Shown here: positions 44,326 through 54,004 of the stretch, piece by piece
Numbering within the stretch: the first letter of the stretch is position 1
How the letters are laid out: each line of letters begins with the position of its first letter
Source: Dyadobacter sp. CY261
GTDB lineage: Bacteria; Bacteroidota; Bacteroidia; Cytophagales; Spirosomataceae
Assembly: GCF_021440085.1 (NCBI RefSeq)
Contig: NZ_JAKCPW010000008.1
Coordinates: 372,001-436,000 of the forward strand
Length of the DNA: 64,000 bases
Direction: 5' to 3'
The notes under the pieces: model-generated
Seen by the model: the letters and a program-made list of their open reading frames with translations, nothing else
The model's database searches: none
Told to the model about the DNA's origin: nothing
Translations under genes and position numbers: made by a program

Positions 44326-45618
44326 TCAAAGTACAAATCTAGGATTTGTTTTCCTTGCCTGCGCAAGCAAACGGTTACCTTGGGCCTTGTCTCCGGTAGC
44401 CAGTGCAATGGCGCTTGCCACCTGGAGTAACTCCGGATCACGGCTACCTGTACGTAATGCGACCTCGATGTACTGCTTCGCCTTTTCATTATCCTTTTGT
44501 TTAAAATACGCTGCCGCCAAAGCATGGTTGACATCGATATTGTTGGGGCGTTTGGCATGTTCTGTCAAACCATAAGCAATTGCAGAATCTATTTGACCTG
44601 TTTTGATATATAATTTACACAGTTCCAGGTCAACCGCGTGCCCTGACCGCGCATCTTCATCCAGCATTTTCGCTACTTCGCGATATTTGTCAGCGGCTTG
44701 TGCTTTTTTACCCTGCAATGCATAGATATCGGCTATTTCCTCCTGAAAAGAGAACTCCGGCATGATCTTCGCCGCCTTGTCAAGCTCTGCCAAAGCTTCG
44801 TCGTATTGTTTAGCCCCTTTATGCACTTGCGCTAGCCCGCGTAATGCGAAGGCGTAGCTCGGACGCATAGCCAGGATTTCTTTGTATTGAATCTCAGCTT
44901 GTTTCAGTTGCCCGGTAGTTTCGTACAAATGTCCCAGCGTAGTTTTCGCCCAGCATTGCGGCTCCGAGCCGGGCAGACCGGCTTCCACAGCCAGCTTCAT
45001 GGCTTCGATCGCTCCGGGATAGTTACCGTAGATCTCCCGAAGGTACGAAGCGCGCGAATAAGCTTCCAGCGAAGGTTTCAGAGCCTGCATTTTGTCGGAC
45101 ATTGTTACAGCTTCCGTATAATTGCCCAGCTCCACGTTGGCATCCACCAGCACGCCATACACATAAGCATTGTCCGGGTTGATTTCCCGGGCCTTAGTGG
45201 CCAGATCGCGCGCTTCTGCAAACTGGTGCTGCGACATTTTTACGGAAGCCTTGAATGTGGTTGCTTCAAAATTCTGAGGTTCAATCGCGAGCACGTCGTC
45301 GAGTATTTTCAACACAGCTGGATAATAGTAGGGATGTTCACCGGTTATGCGGGCTTCGGAAAGATAAATGACTGCGATTTGCAGCCGTGGCTTGACGTCA
45401 GAGGGGTTTTCGCGAATCTTCGCACGAAGTTCTTTTACTTTTTCTTTGGTTTTTGGCCATTCGGCGGCAGAGGCGAGTTCTCCGTGTCGTTCAAACAATG
45501 CAGGGATTTCAGTGGTCAAAGCCTGTTTTTCTGTCGTCTGAGTATTTTGCTTTTTTTCACCACAGCCATAAAGTAATGAGACCAGCGCAAAAAACATTAT
45601 CGATTGAGAGATTTTCAT
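44326..45618 (-). CDS. TPR-repeat lipoprotein
   Basis: 430 residues. A signal peptide with lipobox (ALVSLLYGCGEKK, Cys20) is followed by a linker and then a nearly continuous series of tetratricopeptide repeats from about residue 60 to the end. Examples are QLKQAEIQYKEILAMRPSYAFAL, AKQYDEALAELDKAAKIMPEFSF and NEKAKQYIEVALRTGSRDPELL. TPR arrays mediate protein contacts. Its place between a TonB receptor and the DUF4331 pair suggests a periplasmic scaffold for that system. Confidence 0.9.
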   Translation of the reverse strand: MKISQSIMFFALVSLLYGCGEKKQNTQTTEKQALTTEIPALFERHGELASAAEWPKTKEKVKELRAKIRENPSDVKPRLQIAVIYLSEARITGEHPYYYPAVLKILDDVLAIEPQNFEATTFKASVKMSQHQFAEARDLATKAREINPDNAYVYGVLVDANVELGNYTEAVTMSDKMQALKPSLEAYSRASYLREIYGNYPGAIEAMKLAVEAGLPGSEPQCWAKTTLGHLYETTGQLKQAEIQYKEILAMRPSYAFALRGLAQVHKGAKQYDEALAELDKAAKIMPEFSFQEEIADIYALQGKKAQAADKYREVAKMLDEDARSGHAVDLELCKLYIKTGQIDSAIAYGLTEHAKRPNNIDVNHALAAAYFKQKDNEKAKQYIEVALRTGSRDPELLQVASAIALATGDKAQGNRLLAQARKTNPRFVL

Positions 45619-45649
45619 AATATGATCAGATTAAGTGCGGAAGGATAGT

Positions 45650-45680
45650 AAAAGCCGGGGGCTTGTCGTCCCCGGCTTTG
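45650..45680 (-). terminator. Hairpin between DUF4331 gene and TPR gene
   Basis: AAAGCCGGGG at 45651-45660 pairs perfectly with CCCCGGCTTT at 45670-45679. There is no long U-run on either side, so it may be a partial attenuator or an mRNA-stabilising stem inside the operon and not a full stop. Confidence 0.65.
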
Positions 45681-45689
45681 CGAACTCGA

Positions 45690-47993
45690 TTATCTTCTCA
45701 GGATTTTCACTGTGTACCGGTCATCGGCCGTCATCACCCTCAGGAAGTAAATTCCCGGCTGGCCATTCAGTTTCACAACCCTTCTTTCATTAGGAACCGC
45801 CTTACCGATCGTTTGCTGACCAATCACCTGCCCCTTGCTATTGGCGAGGTCGAGGCGAACAGCCTTACCGCTCGCACCCCGGATTTCGATCACCACCTCG
45901 TCGCTGCTGCTCGGATTACCCATCACTACGGCACTTAGCGGTACAGTCTGTTCTTCGGATTCCGCCGCGCCTTTACGCCATGTTTTGCTGCCGCAGTAAG
46001 CACGGAAATCAAACTTCATGGTCACCTCTGATGATGGATCTCCGACGTACCTGGCTTTCAACCAAAGCTCACCACTGCTGTTTGCATCCTTGAAAAGCTC
46101 CGCCTCAACCATCCGGTTGACCATCGTGCTCCAACTGCCGTTTACGACACCGGCAGCCGAATATTCTACCTCATTACCCGGAATACCGCCGGTATGGCCA
46201 AACATGAAGCCACCGGTAAGGCAATCGAAGTTATTGATCGTCACAGCCAATGGTTCCGTGTTAACCGTACCCGGCCCCTCGTAACTCGGACCGCGGAAAC
46301 CGGGCCATGGATTTTGCAGGTACGGGAAATTAGCTTTGAGCGTTGTATCATTTTTAGTTACGCCCGCATTGAATGTGAGTACACTTAGCAGATTGGGCGT
46401 AACGGGGCTCGCGGTCGTTCCGGGTATAAAATCGTCGTACCACAAACCTATGGCTGCCAGCACTACCCCACCCACAGCTTGTAGTTCAATGGTTGTTACG
46501 TCGTCTTCGAGGCGACGGCCATTAGGGAAGCCATCCATGTTCGGGATCCATTGCAGGTCCTTATTGCCATTGTAGGCCGGATCGGTAAGCCCGAGCGCCG
46601 CAGCCTGAACGAGGCCTAATGAGCTGAACTTAGGATCGTCACGAGGCGTTGCAGGCACCGCCATATTCAGCCGCAGCCAGTCACCGAACGTTGGCAAAAA
46701 GTTGTGGATAAACGGCTTACCGGCAGCAAGCGGATCGCCTGCCTTTCCTGTCGCGAGTTGATAAGGTGGCAAATTGGGCACGCCGGTGTAGAAAATCGGC
46801 AGGATATCGACAGCCCGCGGACTGGTCGCATCGGGGAGCAAAACGCTTCCAAATGCAGCTTCCGATAATGCTGTGCCATTCAGGGCGGCATTACCTTTCA
46901 AACCATACAAACCCATTTTACCATTCCGGAAATCGAACGAACCGAGGGATTTGCTCTGAATACGCAGATCTGCGAAGCCGGGCACTGCACCGCCGAACTG
47001 GGAATCGTCCATATACAATGCCAGCTCGGGATTGGTAAAATACTTGGCAAACTGCAAATCGTTGGCAGGCGATGTTGCATTCCATTTGTCTTTCATGCCA
47101 ATTGGTATTACCGCTTCGTTGGTAAGTGGCATACCTAGGCGCGAAACCTGTACCCATTCGCCGTCATAACCCACATCGCCCCCGCCGTAAAGCGTCGTGA
47201 TTTTCTTACGGCTAGATGATGCATAGACCCCAATCACATAGTCCGGATCGAGAATATTGCTGGCCTCAGCCACTGCTTTGTGGCTTTTCTGTAAAGTCGA
47301 CACGGGCACTTCAATCACGATCGAGTGGCAGTTAAATTTGGCCACACCATCACGCCCACCAGATTTGCGAATATTGCCCAGGTCGAAAATACCGCCCAGA
47401 TCCGCAAAAAACGGATCGTCCACCGGTCCTGCGAATATTTTCTCACCAGTACTGGCCGTCATGATCGCCTTGTCCACCAATGCACTATACTCCGACCCAA
47501 GACCTACCGGCGTGCTTTTAATCGAGCGCGGTCCGATATTCGGCGGAGGAACAATCCCATTTGAGACGATAGTAGCGAAACTGTGCCCGCCATCGGTGCT
47601 ACGCTCACAAGTGTAGGTCGTTTTCAGGTTTTCCTTGCCCAAACGGATCAGAAAGAACGTGGACGGATCCTCATTCATTTTCTTGAATGTAAAGCGATAG
47701 ATAATATCCGCTCCAGGTGTGCCTGCATTGTTATCCACATGGATTTCGTAGCGGATGTTTTCGCCAAACGAATACCAGTTGGGGCCGCCCGCCGGATGCT
47801 CGAAAGGGATATAGTTGGCAACCAGCACGATATTTTCCTTGTTCACCGGACTCTTGAACGCATAAACATCCGTATTGTCAGCCAATGGGTCGGTGGAAAT
47901 AAGCGGGGCTTCACGGTGTGACGAAGCCATGGACTGATGGGGACCGATGCAAACGATCGCCAGTATCCCGATCAGATATAGAAGATTTTTCAT
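45690..47993 (-). CDS. DUF4331 secreted protein with type IX sorting domain
   Basis: 767 residues from the ATG at 47993 (MKNLLYLIGILAIVCIGPHQ); a longer frame to 48047 would overlap the upstream gene and hides the signal peptide. The mature part starts SSHREAPLISTDPLADNTDVYAFKSP, the hallmark of DUF4331, and the conserved domain runs to about residue 560. A further ~110 residues lead to a C-terminal module with PGIYFLRVMTADDRYTVKILRR split at its end, which fits the T9SS type A sorting domain. The protein should be exported through the outer membrane and processed or anchored. The biochemical role of DUF4331 is unknown. It is a paralogue of the next gene. Confidence 0.88.
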   Translation of the reverse strand: MKNLLYLIGILAIVCIGPHQSMASSHREAPLISTDPLADNTDVYAFKSPVNKENIVLVANYIPFEHPAGGPNWYSFGENIRYEIHVDNNAGTPGADIIYRFTFKKMNEDPSTFFLIRLGKENLKTTYTCERSTDGGHSFATIVSNGIVPPPNIGPRSIKSTPVGLGSEYSALVDKAIMTASTGEKIFAGPVDDPFFADLGGIFDLGNIRKSGGRDGVAKFNCHSIVIEVPVSTLQKSHKAVAEASNILDPDYVIGVYASSSRKKITTLYGGGDVGYDGEWVQVSRLGMPLTNEAVIPIGMKDKWNATSPANDLQFAKYFTNPELALYMDDSQFGGAVPGFADLRIQSKSLGSFDFRNGKMGLYGLKGNAALNGTALSEAAFGSVLLPDATSPRAVDILPIFYTGVPNLPPYQLATGKAGDPLAAGKPFIHNFLPTFGDWLRLNMAVPATPRDDPKFSSLGLVQAAALGLTDPAYNGNKDLQWIPNMDGFPNGRRLEDDVTTIELQAVGGVVLAAIGLWYDDFIPGTTASPVTPNLLSVLTFNAGVTKNDTTLKANFPYLQNPWPGFRGPSYEGPGTVNTEPLAVTINNFDCLTGGFMFGHTGGIPGNEVEYSAAGVVNGSWSTMVNRMVEAELFKDANSSGELWLKARYVGDPSSEVTMKFDFRAYCGSKTWRKGAAESEEQTVPLSAVVMGNPSSSDEVVIEIRGASGKAVRLDLANSKGQVIGQQTIGKAVPNERRVVKLNGQPGIYFLRVMTADDRYTVKILRR

Positions 47994-48018
47994 GTTGTTT
48001 CTTGCTAAAAGTGTGGGA

Positions 48019-49776
48019 TCAGAAGCGGGCTTTTTCAGGATAATCATATCCTCTCCATGGGCTGGCCAGGTACGGGAATGTTCCCTTCAACGGCGCGTCA
48101 TTTTTGGTAGGACCTGCACTGAATGTCAGAACGTTCAACAACTGCTGTGAAACGGGGGCCTGCGGTGTTGCGTCATCATAGAACAAACCGACAGCCGCCA
48201 GTACTACGCCCGACACGGCCTGCAATTCAATGGTCGTCACGTCGTCTTCGAGCCTCCGTCCATTCGGGAAACCGTCCATATTCGGGATCCATTGCAGGTT
48301 GGTGTTGGCATTGTATGCAGGATCGGTAATGCCGAGCACTGCTGCCTGCACCAAGCCAAGCGAACTGAACTTCGGATCGTTCCGGGGTGTTGCGGGCACG
48401 GCCATATTCAGCCTGAGCATATCGCCGAGCGTCGGCAAAAAGTTATGGATAAATGGCTTTCCCTTTGCCAGCGGGTTACTGCCTTTGCCTGTCGCGAGTT
48501 GGTAAGGCACGATATTGGGTACACCGGTGTAGAATATGGGTAACAAATCAACCGCCCTCGGGCTTGCATTATCCGGCAGTAGCAGGGTACCGAATATCGC
48601 ATCGTCGAGTGCAGTGCCGGTCAGTGCCGAACTACCTTTTAATCCGTATAAACCCGACCTGCCGTTACGGAAATCAAATGCTCCCAATGAATTGGACTGA
48701 ATGCGCAAAGCACTCAATGAAGGTACGGCTGTCCCAAACTTGGAATCGTCCATATACAAAGCGAGTTCTGGATTCTTGAAGTACTGGGCAAATTGGAGAT
48801 CGTTGCCACCATAGGGGGTCAATGAGTTCCATTTATCCTTCATTCCCAACGGAATGACCGCCTCATTGGTGAGTGGCATACCCAGCCGCGACACTTGCAC
48901 ATACTGGCCATCATGACCTACGTCACCACCATTGTAAAGTGTCTTGATCATCTGCCGGCTCGCCGAAGCCCAAACACCGATCACAAAATCCGGGTCGAGG
49001 ATGCTAGACGCCTGACCTACATTTTTACCTGCTTTTTGAAGCAGATTTACGGGGATTTTCAAAGCGATCGTATGCACGTTGAAGCGCGCCAAAGCATCTT
49101 TAGGTGCATTGATGTTATTACCCTCCGGTCTGAAATTCCCGGCATCAAATGCACCAGCCAGGTCCACAAAAAATGGATCGTCGACAGGCCCGCAAAATAC
49201 TTTTTCACCGCTGGAAGCCGTCGCAATAGCATTTTCCATGAGCGAATTGTAGTCCGGCGCTTCCAGACCCACCGTTTTACCTTCGATGGAGCGTGGCCCG
49301 ATATTGTTGGGTGGTACTACGCCATTCCCAATAATCGTGGTAAAATTCTGCCCGCCATCGGTGCTTTTCTCGCACTTGTAGGTAGTTTTAAGATTTTGCT
49401 TACCCAACCGGATATTGAAAAATGTGGTCGGATCTTCGTTTACACTGGAAAAAGTGAAGCGGTACGTGATATCGTCGCCAGGCGTGCCTGTCTGGTTCTT
49501 GATATGAATTTCATACCGTACGTTGGGACCGAAATTGAAATAGTTGGGCCCACCCTCAGGCGATTCGAACGGGATGTAATTGGCGATAATCGTGATGGAG
49601 TTGGGATCATCGGGACTTTTGAATGCGTAAAGATCCGTGTTATCGGCGAGCGGATCATTGGAAATCAGCGGTGCCTCTCGATGACTAGAGGCCAGACTGC
49701 CCAATGCACAGGGCAGCATCAACAGGCACAGGAACACGTTCCTGAGCCTGCAAGGATCCAACATAGGAACTTGCAT
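48019..49776 (-). CDS. DUF4331 secreted protein without sorting domain
   Basis: 585 residues. The N-terminus (MQVPMLDPCRLRNVFLCLLM) runs to a cleavage region before SSHREAPLISNDPLADNTDLYAFKSP. It aligns with the first ~560 residues of the neighbouring DUF4331 protein: shared stretches include YEIHIKNQTGTPGDDITYRF and LLPIFYTGVPNIVPYQLATGKG. It ends EKARF where the other continues into a sorting-domain region, so the pair probably arose by duplication with gain or loss of the type IX signal. First gene of the presumed DUF4331-DUF4331-TPR-TonB unit. Confidence 0.85.
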   Translation of the reverse strand: MQVPMLDPCRLRNVFLCLLMLPCALGSLASSHREAPLISNDPLADNTDLYAFKSPDDPNSITIIANYIPFESPEGGPNYFNFGPNVRYEIHIKNQTGTPGDDITYRFTFSSVNEDPTTFFNIRLGKQNLKTTYKCEKSTDGGQNFTTIIGNGVVPPNNIGPRSIEGKTVGLEAPDYNSLMENAIATASSGEKVFCGPVDDPFFVDLAGAFDAGNFRPEGNNINAPKDALARFNVHTIALKIPVNLLQKAGKNVGQASSILDPDFVIGVWASASRQMIKTLYNGGDVGHDGQYVQVSRLGMPLTNEAVIPLGMKDKWNSLTPYGGNDLQFAQYFKNPELALYMDDSKFGTAVPSLSALRIQSNSLGAFDFRNGRSGLYGLKGSSALTGTALDDAIFGTLLLPDNASPRAVDLLPIFYTGVPNIVPYQLATGKGSNPLAKGKPFIHNFLPTLGDMLRLNMAVPATPRNDPKFSSLGLVQAAVLGITDPAYNANTNLQWIPNMDGFPNGRRLEDDVTTIELQAVSGVVLAAVGLFYDDATPQAPVSQQLLNVLTFSAGPTKNDAPLKGTFPYLASPWRGYDYPEKARF

Positions 49777-50351
49777 GAGGTAGAAGTTTAGATACAGTAA
49801 CGGGAATTAAAAGTGATCGAAAAGCGCAAAAACATCGATGCAAATTTTGTCCATCGAAAGCGGACAAAACCCCGGGAAAAAGCGAGCCGCTGTCGGCAAA
49901 CCCGACAGATTACAAGAATTATTAACGAAGGGCACTGGTGGTGTTAACAACCATTCTGCCATACATACGCCACCATCGGCTGCCTGGATGTTTTGCGATC
50001 AAAAAAATAGCGAATAGGATAGGCCGGCAGTTATTACTATGTAAATATTAAATTAAACATTTCAAATGCAAAACAACTTATTTTCCGAAGATTGTTACTA
50101 TAAAACTAATCCTACAAGTATACAAGTGCTTGTACAAGAGGACATTTTGCATTTATTTTAACACTCGGTTACTTCGACATCCTCGTCACGGCAGATAATT
50201 CGACATATCCTACAAATCCCGCTTTGCAATTAATTCGTATATTATCTTATTATTTGTATTCTAACCGGGCATACGCCGCAAGTTGCTGCATAGCATAATC
50301 CTTTTTACATTTCACCTTTAAAGCGGGCAAGGCTGACTATTTATACCTAAG
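49777..50351. other. 575-base intergenic region between divergent DUF4331 and LytTR genes
   Basis: No gene is seen. An 8-bp-stem palindrome TTTTGTCC-N9-GGACAAAA lies at 49845-49869, about 70-95 bases before the DUF4331 start; it resembles the TGTCC/GGACA half-sites at 7886 and 22166 but has a longer spacer. The rest is AT-rich and should hold promoters of both genes, but I find no convincing consensus match. Confidence 0.5.
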
Positions 50352-51086
50352 ATGAATATTCTAATCGTAGAGGACGACTTTATCATTGCGAAACATCTTC
50401 AATTTCTGCTGAATGGTTTTGGCTATGCGGCTAACGATATCGCGACGGATTATACGACAGCCACAGAGATCCTGCATAGCAAGGTTTTCCACCTGGCTGT
50501 CCTGGATATTAACCTGAATGGTTATCAAACAGGCATCGACCTGGCCCACTACATACGCGAAAATTTCAAGATACCATTCCTGTTCCTCTCTGCCCATGAA
50601 GATATTGCGGTGGTCAATGCGGCGTTGCAGGCGGCGCCACACGCATTTTTACAAAAACCGTTTCAGAAAATCACCGTGTACACCGCTGTGAAGCTGGCGT
50701 TAAAAAACTATCGCCTGGCGGCGCTGGCGGGCGAAACGACCTCAGAAGAAAAAGAGGACACTACCGTGATCAAGGATGCACTGTTTATTAAGGAAAAGCA
50801 TATGTTCACCAAGATTGTGCTCACCGACATCCTGTACATCCGTAGTGATGACAATTATCTTGAACTGCACACCACGAAGAAAAAATACACCATCCGCGAA
50901 ACGCTCAAAAACATGTTGCAGCAGCTGCCCAACAACATCTTTTTTCGGGTCCATAAGTCGTTTATCATCAACCTCAACGCGATCACGGGCATCGACTACG
51001 TGCATGTGATGATCAACGATATCGAAATCCCAATCACGAATGATAACCGGACGGATCTGCTAAGCCGTATCAAGACCTTCTCCTGA
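50352..51086 (+). CDS. LytTR-type response regulator
   Basis: 244 residues. The receiver domain (about 1-120) has the acidic pair in IVEDDFI, phosphoacceptor Asp in LAVLDINLNG and Lys in FLQKPFQ. A linker with a run of Glu/Lys precedes the LytTR DNA-binding domain (about 140-240), with DILYIRSDDNYLELHTTKKKY and FRVHKSFIINLNAITGI. LytTR proteins bind imperfect direct repeats about two helical turns apart. No LytS-like kinase is adjacent, so this is an orphan. Confidence 0.95.
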   Translation: MNILIVEDDFIIAKHLQFLLNGFGYAANDIATDYTTATEILHSKVFHLAVLDINLNGYQTGIDLAHYIRENFKIPFLFLSAHEDIAVVNAALQAAPHAFLQKPFQKITVYTAVKLALKNYRLAALAGETTSEEKEDTTVIKDALFIKEKHMFTKIVLTDILYIRSDDNYLELHTTKKKYTIRETLKNMLQQLPNNIFFRVHKSFIINLNAITGIDYVHVMINDIEIPITNDNRTDLLSRIKTFS

Positions 51087-51132
51087 TAGTTTGTACCAAC
51101 CGCTAAAGAAACGGTTACTTACACTTTCCTGG

Positions 51133-51163
51133 ACTTCACCCCATAAAAGTTGTACTTCACCCC
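51133..51163. promoter_or_regulatory. Direct repeat ACTTCACCCC with 21-bp period
   Basis: ACTTCACCCC occurs at 51133-51142 and, identically, at 51154-51163. The 21-bp period (two DNA turns) is the geometry LytTR regulators use, and the site lies 47 bases after the LytTR gene. It is not clearly in front of any gene, so function is uncertain. The surrounding gap 51087-51519 has no recognisable gene. Confidence 0.3.
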
Positions 51164-51458
51164 TTTGATTTGTCGAGGACTTGCGTGCGAAGTAATTTTA
51201 TAGCACGTAAACACCCTCTTCTATTATTACATATATATTTTTACCCCGACGAAAAGCCTGGGCTTCAATATTTTTTAAAGTTTTTTGAGGTCCAGGCATC
51301 CGTTTCACCACAACAAACGTAATTACGGTCGATTGAGTATTTTGGCATGATATTGAACATTATGCACACATTTTCCTCAAACGCACACGATAACATACTC
51401 ATTAAACCTAAACTAAATCGCCTACTAGTTTTTAATTAAATATCGTTGAGAATAATTG

Positions 51459-51490
51459 AACATCCCTGGGAATTATCCCCGGGATGTTTT
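51459..51490. terminator. Hairpin terminator near the namZ 3' end
   Basis: AACATCCC-T-GGG and CCC-C-GGGATGTT form an 11-pair stem with one mismatch and a six-base loop, followed by TTTT on the plus strand. It lies 30 bases beyond the end of the leftward DUF1343 gene and can serve both directions. Confidence 0.7.
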
Positions 51491-51519
51491 GTTCACAGCC
51501 GATTGGTCAGTGAGGGATT

Positions 51520-52782
51520 TCAGGGGTAGATCAAATATTTCTTCCGCATTTCCATGAACTGGCTCAGGCCGGGTTCCCAGCTTTTACGGATCTCTTCTTC
51601 GGACGCCCCAGCGATAATCTGCTTTTTGAGGTTCTCGGTCCCAGCCAGCTTATCGAAGTTGCCCATTTGCTTGCTTTGGCTCATATCAAAAAACTTCTCC
51701 TTGTCAGGATACGCTTTGTAAAGCTCTATGAGCCATTTCAAGTTAAGTTTTCCGGACTTTTGAACGTCTTTTAAATCATATTTTCGCAAATCGAGGCCGT
51801 AGCACTCTTTGTCCTGGTGCAAAGGAGTTTCGCTCATTCCTTTAATACTGTGGGGGGTGAATGAAAAATCATATTTCCCTTTCAGCAATGGAGCTCCAAG
51901 CACTGTAAATGGCATATAAGTACCGCGCCCCTGGCTCAAAATTGTGCCTTCGAACATACAAATATGTGGGTATAGCATCACCGATTGCTGGGTATTGAGA
52001 TTAGGAGACGGCATTACCGGCAGTACATAGGATGTATTGTGCGTATAGTCCGCCACTTTTACAATCTTCAATTTGCACTGTATTTTATTAGGCAACCAGC
52101 CTTCACCGTTGATCATTTGTGCAAATTCTGCAATCGTGAGGCCATGCGAAATAGGAATTTTGTACATCCCGATGCCCGAATGCAGGTGATCTTCCAGCAC
52201 TGGCCCGTCGACCAGGAAGCCGTTTGGGTTGGGGCGGTCGAGAATCAGCATTTCCTTGTTATTCTCCGCGCATGCCTCCATGACGTGACCGAGCGTGTTG
52301 ATGTAGGTATAAAAGCGCGCGCCCACATCCTGGATGTCGAAGATCATAAGGTCTATCGCCGCCATTTGTTCTTTGGTGGGCTTTTTGAGCTTGCCATAAA
52401 GTGAAATAGCCGGAATGCCGGTTTTGGGATCGACGCTGTCGCCGACCTTATCGCCATTGCTGGCTGTGCCCCGGAAACCGTGCTCGGGGCCGAAAATGGT
52501 AACGATATTGACGCCCAAAGCTACAAGACTATCAACGATCGGCTTCGTGCCTATAATGGAGGTCTGGTTTACGAGTATGCCGACCTTTTTACCTTTCAGA
52601 TAATCAATATATTGTGAAATTTGATCGGCACCGGTTATGGGGCCTTTGGCTTTCCGCAGGTCTTCGGGACCTGCGGAAAGCGAATCGGCGATAGCCCGGC
52701 TCTTTGGGGGTGTGGAATTGACGCAGTTGCTGTTCAGGCCAAGCGCCGTTGTGAGGCTTAATACTAATACTAAGGTTTTCAT
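51520..52782 (-). CDS. Exo-beta-N-acetylmuramidase NamZ family (DUF1343, GH171)
   Basis: 420 residues. An N-terminal signal peptide (MKTLVLVLSLTTALGLNSNC) is followed by the DUF1343 domain: KKVGILVNQTSIIG, TIFGPEHGFRGTASNGDKVG, PAISLYGKLKKPT, DLMIFDIQDVGARFYTYINT and ILDRPNPNGFLVDGPVLE. This family includes NamZ, which removes N-acetylmuramic acid from the non-reducing ends of peptidoglycan fragments. The Glu-His in PEHG and Asp residues in FDIQDVG are the family's conserved acids. It acts in the periplasm in cell-wall recycling or use of peptidoglycan as food. No mur recycling genes adjoin it. Confidence 0.9.
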   Translation of the reverse strand: MKTLVLVLSLTTALGLNSNCVNSTPPKSRAIADSLSAGPEDLRKAKGPITGADQISQYIDYLKGKKVGILVNQTSIIGTKPIVDSLVALGVNIVTIFGPEHGFRGTASNGDKVGDSVDPKTGIPAISLYGKLKKPTKEQMAAIDLMIFDIQDVGARFYTYINTLGHVMEACAENNKEMLILDRPNPNGFLVDGPVLEDHLHSGIGMYKIPISHGLTIAEFAQMINGEGWLPNKIQCKLKIVKVADYTHNTSYVLPVMPSPNLNTQQSVMLYPHICMFEGTILSQGRGTYMPFTVLGAPLLKGKYDFSFTPHSIKGMSETPLHQDKECYGLDLRKYDLKDVQKSGKLNLKWLIELYKAYPDKEKFFDMSQSKQMGNFDKLAGTENLKKQIIAGASEEEIRKSWEPGLSQFMEMRKKYLIYP

Positions 52783-52814
52783 CGGGTCAGATTAGGATCG
52801 GACTAAAGTAAGGG

Positions 52815-52873
52815 TTTTAATGCCACGAAGACACGAATGCACACGAAGTTCGTACTTATTCGTGGCATTAAAA
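52815..52873. repeat. Perfect 15-bp inverted repeat TTTTAATGCCACGAA
   Basis: TTTTAATGCCACGAA at 52815-52829 is matched by its exact complement at 52859-52873, which ends at the base before the radical SAM stop codon. The loop contains further CACGAAG-like steps (ACACGAATG, ACACGAAG). It lies between two genes in the same direction and could act as a terminator or be a small dispersed repeat. Confidence 0.75.
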
Positions 52874-53926
52874 TCAGAACAGCCGCATCTGCCCGGCCCG
52901 CATAAACTGCGAAGTATCCAAAGGCGGCAGCTCGCGGCCTGAAAGGTACTTTCTGCACGAGTGGTCGTGCAGCTGCCGGATGTGTTCCGCGAAATTTCCC
53001 TCTCCCACCATCCTGATCCCGAACCGCGAATCGTTCACCGCGCCACCATGGCATTCTTTGATCTGGTTCAATACCTTTGCTGCACGGTCGGGGAAATGGT
53101 GATGGACCCATTCTTCAAACAAAGTCGAAATCGCCCCGTTCAACCGTACCACCGTGTAATGCGCCCAGATCGCTCCGTTTTCGGCAATGGCCTGGATAAT
53201 AGTCGGAATTTCCTGATCATTCAACCCGGGAATGATTGGCGCGGTCATTACGCCTGTGGGAATGCCCGCTTCGCTGAGCGTTTTCACAACTTGCAAACGC
53301 CTTTTGCCAGTTACAGTTCGAGGTTCCAGTGCGCTGCGCAAGTCTTCATTCAGTGACGTAATGGATATCGCCGCGTGAACAAGATTCAGTTTGGCCATTT
53401 TTTCCAATACATCCAAATCGCGAAGGATCAATGCATTTTTGGTCAAAATGCTGACCGGATTTCGATAGCGCAGGCAGATTTCCAGTATTTGTCGGGTAAG
53501 CCCGTATTTCTTTTCTCCAGGTTGGTAACAATCCGTATTCCCGGAAATGTGAATATGGTGTGGCTCCCATTTCTTGGAATTGAAAAGCTTTTCCAACAAC
53601 TGCGGCGCATTCTTTTTGACTACAATTTTTGTCTCAAAATCCAGCCCCGCCGAAAAGCCCAAATACTCATGCGAATTACGGGCATAGCAGTAGATGCAGC
53701 CATGCTCGCAACCCCGGTAGGGGTTAATGGAATGAAATTGCGGTAAATCAGGACTGTCCGAAACGCTCAGGAGCGTCTTGGATTCCTCTTCAATGAATTG
53801 TGTTTTGGGATTTACCTCCGGATCTTCCCACTGTTGCCAGTCTTCGGACGTATACTCGATCTCGTGCTTGAAGAACTTATTGCGCGTGTTGATAGCGGCC
53901 CCGCGCCCGCGTGCCCTGTTGTCCAT
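52874..53926 (-). CDS. Radical SAM protein, PA0069/SPL-like family
   Basis: 350 residues. The 4Fe-4S cluster motif CxxxCxxC is CEHGCIYC (Cys73, Cys77, Cys80), preceded by INPYRGC, the signature of the PA0069 and spore-photoproduct-lyase-like group. GLDFETKIVVKKNAP, HISGNTDCYQPGEKKYGLTRQ and SILTKNALI fit the partial TIM barrel. No substrate is known for this group. The C-terminal third (HHHFPDRAAKVLNQIKECHGG) is typical of the family. Monocistronic; flanked by two different hairpin repeats. Confidence 0.9.
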   Translation of the reverse strand: MDNRARGRGAAINTRNKFFKHEIEYTSEDWQQWEDPEVNPKTQFIEEESKTLLSVSDSPDLPQFHSINPYRGCEHGCIYCYARNSHEYLGFSAGLDFETKIVVKKNAPQLLEKLFNSKKWEPHHIHISGNTDCYQPGEKKYGLTRQILEICLRYRNPVSILTKNALILRDLDVLEKMAKLNLVHAAISITSLNEDLRSALEPRTVTGKRRLQVVKTLSEAGIPTGVMTAPIIPGLNDQEIPTIIQAIAENGAIWAHYTVVRLNGAISTLFEEWVHHHFPDRAAKVLNQIKECHGGAVNDSRFGIRMVGEGNFAEHIRQLHDHSCRKYLSGRELPPLDTSQFMRAGQMRLF

Positions 53927-54004
53927 TATTTCCAGTAAGTTGATGAAGTTATGAAGTATGCTAACGAAGGTGTGTGTAGCAGCTAATCGCGCTGGAAGTT
54001 ACTG

